NCBI GenBank assembly: GCA_035531955.1
Contig: DATKRZ010000107.1
Coordinates: 47,680-111,679 of the forward strand
DNA from: Bog-756 sp035531955
GTDB lineage: Bacteria > Actinomycetota > Acidimicrobiia > Acidimicrobiales > RAAP-2
Length of the DNA: 64,000 nt
Direction of reading: 5' to 3'
The translations under genes were made by a program, and so were the position numbers. Under the pieces are notes generated by a model. That model saw only the letters and a list, made by a program, of their open reading frames with translations. It searched no databases and was not told where the DNA came from. Shown here piece after piece: positions 60,171-64,000 of the stretch; the first letter of the stretch is position 1; the number at the start of each line of letters is the position of its first letter.

Positions 60171-60629
60171 ATGCCACTCCTGTTTCGGAACATCGAGGCG
60201 ACTCCTGATGACCCGGTGTCCGAGTGGCATCTGGAGGGGATCCAAGCGGCCTTGGAGCGCGGCGACCTTTCGCATTGGCGCAGGCTCGCCGCTGAGGTTC
60301 GGCGCCATCCATGGGGTGAGGTCTCCCAGGAGCTCGCCGAGGTCCTCACCTTTTCGCGATCGTACGGGTCGGCGAGCGTGATGGACGCCGTCGTTCTCTC
60401 GTCGCGCGACGAGGCCGTGCGGCGCGAGCGCGAAGTGGTGGCGGCCGAGGTACGGAGTTTGAGGGAGGCCTCGGGACTCAGCGGGCGGGAGTTCGCGGCG
60501 CGCATCGGCACGTCGCCGTCACGGCTCTCCACTTACGCGAGTGGTAAAGTCGTCCCTTCGGCCGCTCTGATGGTCCGGATGCGCCAGGTGCCCTTGGAGG
60601 GCAATTGCCTTGACCGGCACGGGGCATGA
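60171..60629 (+). CDS. helix-turn-helix (XRE) protein, probable antitoxin
   Basis: A 152 aa protein with an N-terminal helical domain (VSEWHLEGIQAALERGDLSHW) and a C-terminal HTH_3: VRSLREASGLSGREFAARIG and TSPSRLSTYASGKVVPSAAL at about 88-127. It follows the nucleotidyltransferase by 2 bp and is most likely its antitoxin and autoregulator. The last dozen residues (QVPLEGNCLDRHGA) look unrelated to the family and run directly into a P450 fragment, so the natural 3' end may have been replaced by a recombination event. Confidence 0.8.
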   Translation: MPLLFRNIEATPDDPVSEWHLEGIQAALERGDLSHWRRLAAEVRRHPWGEVSQELAEVLTFSRSYGSASVMDAVVLSSRDEAVRREREVVAAEVRSLREASGLSGREFAARIGTSPSRLSTYASGKVVPSAALMVRMRQVPLEGNCLDRHGA

Positions 60630-60925
60630 CCATCCCTGGCGCAATCGAAGAGGTGCTCCGATTCAATCCTTCATCCCAGTACCAGGGATGGTTTGTCACA
60701 GAGGACGTGCGCCCGGACTCCGGCGTCGTCCCCGCCGGGTCGCCCACCCTCCTGCTCACCGGTTCGGCGACACGGGATCCGTGGGCGTTCGATCGCAGAC
60801 GAATTCGACATCGTTCGAGGGGGGCACGCCCCTCGGCGTTCGGACCTGGCATCCACACCTGTCTCCGGGGATGGCTCGCCCGGCTCGAAGGGCGCGTGGC
60901 CTTCGAAGAGATCCAGCAGCGCTGA
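60626..60925 (+). pseudogene. cytochrome P450, truncated and frameshifted
   Basis: Only the last quarter remains. It opens at the ExxR region (AIEEVLRFNPSSQYQGWFVTE, read as AIEEVLRFNPS and QGWFVTED), keeps PAGSPTLLLTGSATRDPWAF, and ends with the heme loop FGPGIHTCLRGWLARLEGR. The glycine after the heme cysteine is replaced by arginine. Between WAF and the heme loop the frame is shifted: ADEFDIVRGG is readable one base over. There is no N-terminus or start context. It is a dead fragment. Confidence 0.85.
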
Positions 60926-60987
60926 CCGGACTTCCATGTCAGCGTGGACAGAGGGCAAAGGGTCACGATGTCCAATGTCACCGGGTA

Positions 60988-61026
60988 TTCGAACTGCCGC
61001 CCTCTACCAGCTGAGACAGGGGCCCC
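60988..61026 (-). other. possible tRNA 5'-half remnant
   Basis: Read on the minus strand, GGGGCCC is followed by a D-arm-like CTCAGCTGGTAGAG and then TTCGAATACCC, which recalls a T loop. There is no anticodon arm and the T stem does not pair. It may be a tRNA cut and rejoined by recombination, or chance. Confidence 0.35.
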
Positions 61027-61159
61027 GATCCGCTCCTTGACTGCATCCGTGGTGGTGTCGCTCGCTGCATCTTCGCCTGATCTGCGATCAGCAGGGAATT
61101 TGGATTCCGCGCCGACCGGGCCTGGAACGCCCCCTGGCGGCTCGTGCCATTCCGCCCGA

Positions 61160-62011
61160 TCATCGGATGGTCGGTGGCTCTGGCGTTCGCTTCTGGAAGA
61201 CCTCCTGGCTCTTCCGGAGCGATTCCGCCGTGGTTGCGAGATTGAGGAAGAGATTCCCAAGTTCGACCATCTGTCCGGACGGCATCTCTCGTGAGGCCCA
61301 GACCGCCCGCAACGAGGCCTGCACAGCCGCCGGAGAGTATGAGGCGATGGTCAATGCCAATTGCCGGGTGACCTCCGCCAGCTCGGGGGCAGGGACGACT
61401 TGGGTGACCAGACCTATCTGTTCGGCCTTCTGCGCCGAGATGCGCTCTCGATTCCCCATCAACGTCATGCGCATTACCTCTCCGAACGGCATCTTCTCCC
61501 CCATCAAGGCCGGCTCGAAGACGGCCGGCATGCCAAAGGTCACATGGGGGTCGAAGAAGGTGGCGTGTTCGGCGGCAACGATGAAATCGGTCTGCCCGAG
61601 AAGGTAGAAGGCTCCACCACATGCCATCCCGTTCACGGCAGCAATGATCGGCTTCCACAGTCCCTGGCTCCGGGGACCGATGGTTCGCCCGGGGTCCTCG
61701 TAGGTGAGAGCGTGGAAGTAGTACTCCCCTTCCTCCGTGGGAACTTCGGCACGGTCCATGCCTGTGCAGAACGCCCTTTCACCGGATCCGGTCAGGACGA
61801 TCGATCGAACGTCGTCATTCGCCTTCAGCCACTGCCAGACCTCACGAAGCTCACTCTGCATCACCTCGTTGAAGGAGTTGTGCACCTCAGGACGGTCGAG
61901 GGTGACAACGGCCACACCGTCGGCTTCCTCGTACAAGAGGGTTTCGAATTCGATCTGACCGACCTCCTGTTTTGTGTTCAGCGTGAAATAAGGATGTGCC
62001 AAGCCGTCCAT
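61160..62011 (-). CDS. enoyl-CoA hydratase/isomerase family protein
   Basis: A 283 aa crotonase-fold protein. It has VVTLDRPEVHNSFNEVMQSEL, the oxyanion hole regions ERAFCTGMDRAEV and NGMACGGAFYLLGQTDFIVA, and ATFFDPHVTFGMPAVFEPAL where one catalytic Glu is expected (GMPAVFE). It would hydrate or isomerise a CoA thioester in fatty-acid, aromatic or terpenoid breakdown. The ATG at 62011 may be slightly upstream of the true start; EFETLLYEEADG is where the fold begins. It is isolated among mobile remnants. Confidence 0.9.
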   Translation of the reverse strand: MDGLAHPYFTLNTKQEVGQIEFETLLYEEADGVAVVTLDRPEVHNSFNEVMQSELREVWQWLKANDDVRSIVLTGSGERAFCTGMDRAEVPTEEGEYYFHALTYEDPGRTIGPRSQGLWKPIIAAVNGMACGGAFYLLGQTDFIVAAEHATFFDPHVTFGMPAVFEPALMGEKMPFGEVMRMTLMGNRERISAQKAEQIGLVTQVVPAPELAEVTRQLALTIASYSPAAVQASLRAVWASREMPSGQMVELGNLFLNLATTAESLRKSQEVFQKRTPEPPTIR

Positions 62012-62817
62012 GTCGTGACGGGCCGGCAGAGGCCACTGGCCGCTGATACCGACGACTCATGCGTCAGTCCGGCCCAATCTACCCAGTTGCCCGTGACGAC
62101 AGGGAGGCCAACCCCAGTCTCAGTATGAGCCGGTTCCCACCAGGCCATCGCCAGCAATCTGTGGAATGGACGCGGATGGCGACGGCGCCGTCAGCCCCCG
62201 ACCTGGAGCCTGGGAGGGGAATCGAACTCCTGACTTACGCATTACGAGCCCGAAAATGGGCCGGAAATGGAGATATTGAACCGGAAGGAGTCGGAGGTTT
62301 CCGCAGTTCAGACGGTTAGCTGTGGAAGCAGCCGGAAGGTACCGGATCGCGAGTAAGTAGGGTAAACGTTGGGCTGATATTCGTCTCCACCCTCGGCGAT
62401 GCTCGAGCGGGGTGCCCTCAACCGTGACGCGACGCGAGGCGTCGATTCGGTGGTCGCGTCGGGTGTGACCCGTCGCCGATGAAGGTGAGCAATCGCGGCA
62501 ACTTCGAGCTCGCGACGGTCTGCCGATCCTCGAACCCCGTCGCCTTCCTGAGGTCCGAATCGGGCCAGTCCTGCGACCTGTCGGCCGCCACTGCCCGCAA
62601 TATCGCGATTACACGGGTGAAAGCGTCCCCTACCGAATCCTCTTTGAGTCAAGAGGGCAATTTCCGGGACTATGGGGCGCGTTGAACCACGTGCCGTCGA
62701 TGGCGCAGATGCCTAAGGTTTGGTGGGTCCGGGAGTGACTTCGCCGAAGAGCCGGCCGCCAGGGTGCAGAGCCGACCACGCAGGCCATGAGTCGTTCCCG
62801 CTTGTCCTCCCGGGCCC
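62012..62817. other. accessory non-coding stretch
   Basis: About 800 bp between the hydratase gene and the transposase gene. It contains a tRNA-Thr(CGU) 3'-half fragment at 62205-62249. Short open frames on both strands show no family resemblance. The downstream (right) end of the IS110 element must lie in the last part, but its boundary is not visible because IS110 elements lack terminal inverted repeats. Confidence 0.45.
62205..62249 (-). other. tRNA-Thr (CGU) 3'-half fragment, attachment-site remnant
   Basis: On the minus strand the anticodon loop CTCGTAA, stem TGCGT, a T arm AGGAG-TTCGATT-CCCCT (one mismatch), acceptor strand CCCAGGC, discriminator T and CCA are present. The 5' half is missing and the break is exactly at the anticodon loop, the usual crossover point for tyrosine integrases. 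Confidence 0.7.
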
Positions 62818-63840
62818 TTACTTCTGTGCGTCGATGAGGAGCTGCCGATAGACGGCGTTGCTGACCTGACGCTTGAGGGACCGGATCGCTTCCCGCTTGG
62901 TCTTGCCCTCGTCCACCTTCCGCTCGAAGTAAACCCGACCCTCGGAGTCCTTCTGGCGGATTTGGCAGATGGCCACCATGTGGATGGCGTGGTTGAGTTG
63001 CCGGTTTCCTCGTCTGCTGAGGCGGTGGACGACCCTGCCTCCCGAGGAGTGTTCGATGGGGGCTACACCCGCGTAGGAGGCGAACTGGTCCCGGTTGGAG
63101 AACCGACGGACGTCACCGGTGTAGCCGATCAGGGCAGCGGCCAGGATGGGACCGACGCCATAGAGATCCGTCAGTGACGTCCCCGACGCCTTGACCGCAT
63201 CTTTGATGCGCTTGTGGGACACCTTGAGTTGTGCATCCAGTCGCTCCACATCGTCGAGTAGCTCGTGGGCCAGATCAAAGCGGATCTGCTCCACCGGAGT
63301 CACTGGATCGAAGTCATTGAGCAGCCGCATGGCGTCAGAAGCGTTGAGCTCCTTGGAAATTCCGCCTGGTGAGAGATTGATCAACGCAGCATGGAGGCGG
63401 GACACGGTGATGTTCCGGAGCCTCCCGATCTGGTTGTTTCGCTTGGCGAGGAGGCGCAGCACCTCTCGATGGTTGGCCATCTCGACGAAGCGGAGCCCAG
63501 GCGAACGAAGAGCGGCGACGGCCACCGACAGGGCGTCGTTCGGGTCGTTCTTGTCCGACTTCCCGGTGCCAAGCACCCGGACCCTCGAGGCCAGCGTCGC
63601 CGGCACATCAAGGACCCGCTCGCCTGCCCCCACCAGCTGCTGGGACAACAGGTAGCCCATTCCTCCAGCCGACTCGACAGCCCACGTCCGATCGCCGAGT
63701 GGCTCGGCCCACGCCAATAGCTTCGTTGACTGCTGAATGGTGGCGCGCACCTTGATCTCGGCCAGCCGTTGCTCGTCGCGGTCGATAGCCACGGCCGTGT
63801 GGGATGCCTTGTGAGGGTCAATCCCGATGATCACTGTCAT
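62818..63840 (-). CDS. IS110 family transposase
   Basis: A 340 aa DEDD-type recombinase. The RuvC-like domain has IGIDPHKASHTAV (D8), WAVESAG (E56) and SDKNDPNDA (D99/D102); the C-terminal Tnp_20 domain has LYGVGPILAAALIGYTGD, YAGVAPIEHSSGG with the candidate catalytic serine (265/266) and RRGNRQLNHAIHMVA. It is intact, with ATG at 63840 and GGAGGAA just upstream. IS110 enzymes use a structured bridge RNA from the element's non-coding end to choose target and donor DNA. Confidence 0.95.
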   Translation of the reverse strand: MTVIIGIDPHKASHTAVAIDRDEQRLAEIKVRATIQQSTKLLAWAEPLGDRTWAVESAGGMGYLLSQQLVGAGERVLDVPATLASRVRVLGTGKSDKNDPNDALSVAVAALRSPGLRFVEMANHREVLRLLAKRNNQIGRLRNITVSRLHAALINLSPGGISKELNASDAMRLLNDFDPVTPVEQIRFDLAHELLDDVERLDAQLKVSHKRIKDAVKASGTSLTDLYGVGPILAAALIGYTGDVRRFSNRDQFASYAGVAPIEHSSGGRVVHRLSRRGNRQLNHAIHMVAICQIRQKDSEGRVYFERKVDEGKTKREAIRSLKRQVSNAVYRQLLIDAQK

Positions 63841-63990
63841 GAGTTCCTCCTTCGTCGTCGGTTAGGGACGCGGGGGCACTCCTGGTTGGGATCTCGTGCA
63901 CGTTCCTCTTTCGAGCCACCCGCGGCAAGGTCCAGACGAGAAGCCACTCGTTCGAAAGCCAGCCAGCCGGAGCTGGCGGCAGGCACTTCG
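63841..63990 (-). ncRNA. candidate IS110 bridge RNA region
   Basis: The DNA upstream of the transposase folds when read on the minus strand. CTTTCGA (63952-63958) pairs perfectly with TCGAAAG (63908-63914) and encloses the hairpin ACGAG-TGGCTT-CTCGT (63936-63951). A separate hairpin GCCAGC-TCCG-GCTGGC lies at 63962-63977. In the IS110 group the bridge RNA is encoded in exactly this position. Loops that would pair with target and donor cannot be assigned without the element ends. Confidence 0.5.
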
Positions 63991-64000
63991 AGAGCTAACC

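Larger units (their letters stand above)
62818..64000 (-). mobile_element. IS110-family insertion sequence (ends not resolved)
   Basis: The element comprises the transposase gene plus at least the 160 bp non-coding DNA upstream of it, and continues past the window edge or ends near it. IS110 elements have no terminal inverted repeats and usually make no target duplication, so neither border can be read here. The other end lies below 62818. Confidence 0.7.

Noticed and set aside
62308..62652. Minus-strand 114-codon frame between hydratase and transposase
   Set aside because: No family resemblance or ribosome site, and composition fits non-coding accessory DNA.

Overview
The window is very GC-rich, with dense genes, GTG/TTG starts and many 4-base stop/start overlaps. 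Gene content points to an actinobacterium: ergothioneine genes egtB-egtD, DisA/RadA/ClpC/CarD, a FadD19-like acyl-CoA synthetase, glucosyl-3-phosphoglycerate synthase, and an ECF sigma factor with a zinc-type anti-sigma. Gene order from about 34 to 55 kb follows the Mycobacterium tuberculosis Rv3579c-Rv3626c neighbourhood (rlmB, ispF, ispD, carD, disA, radA, clpC, coaX, panC, DUF2520, folK/B/P/E, hpt, tilS, DUF2342, from general knowledge). The many secreted hydrolases with Ig-like tails and the absence of several mycobacterial neighbours suggest an Acidimicrobiia-like lineage; this is inference, not proof.

Layout. 0-7 kb: SDR and acyl-CoA synthetase, a coupled pair of unknown protein plus Cas4/AddB-like iron-sulfur nuclease, and convergent patatin and hexapeptide acyltransferase genes whose 3' ends overlap in a repeat-built tail. 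7-14 kb: two secreted proteins, a methyltransferase, and an EthD/P450/TetR set with a readable promoter-operator. 14-18.5 kb: nickel/cobalt permease with Fur-type regulator, sulfur-carrier protein coupled to threonine synthase, and gpgS. 18.5-24 kb: TetR-controlled MFS exporter, otsA/otsB convergent pair, LytR_C protein, and an intact tRNA-Thr(UGU).

24.1-29.98 kb looks like an accessory segment lying between the intact tRNA-Thr and a tRNA 3'-half fragment. It holds a leaderless-looking ArsR/SRPBCC pair, a reductase-like gene, a carotenoid oxygenase and several decayed genes. 30-32.5 kb carries egtB-egtD. 32.5-55.6 kb is an almost unbroken minus-strand housekeeping block: isoprenoid (ispD, ispF, and a divergent polyprenyl synthase on the plus strand), c-di-AMP/repair (disA, radA), proteolysis (clpC), NAD and CoA (coaX, nadC, nadB, panC), folate (folK, folB, folP, folE), a TilS-HPRT fusion, a zincin, and sigma/anti-sigma. 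A phosphatase-fold protein that has lost its catalytic cysteine is inserted between folP and folB.

56-59 kb has two secreted alpha/beta hydrolases. 59.3-64 kb is a second accessory patch: an AbiEii-like nucleotidyltransferase with an HTH partner, a broken P450, tRNA fragments, an enoyl-CoA hydratase, and an IS110-family transposase whose upstream non-coding end folds into nested hairpins and is a candidate bridge RNA. No CRISPR array, rRNA or replication origin was seen. The most unusual items are the pseudophosphatase in the folate operon, the double-coded repeat tail at 6.07-6.39 kb, the tRNA-bounded segment, the TilS-HPRT fusion and the IS110 bridge-RNA candidate.
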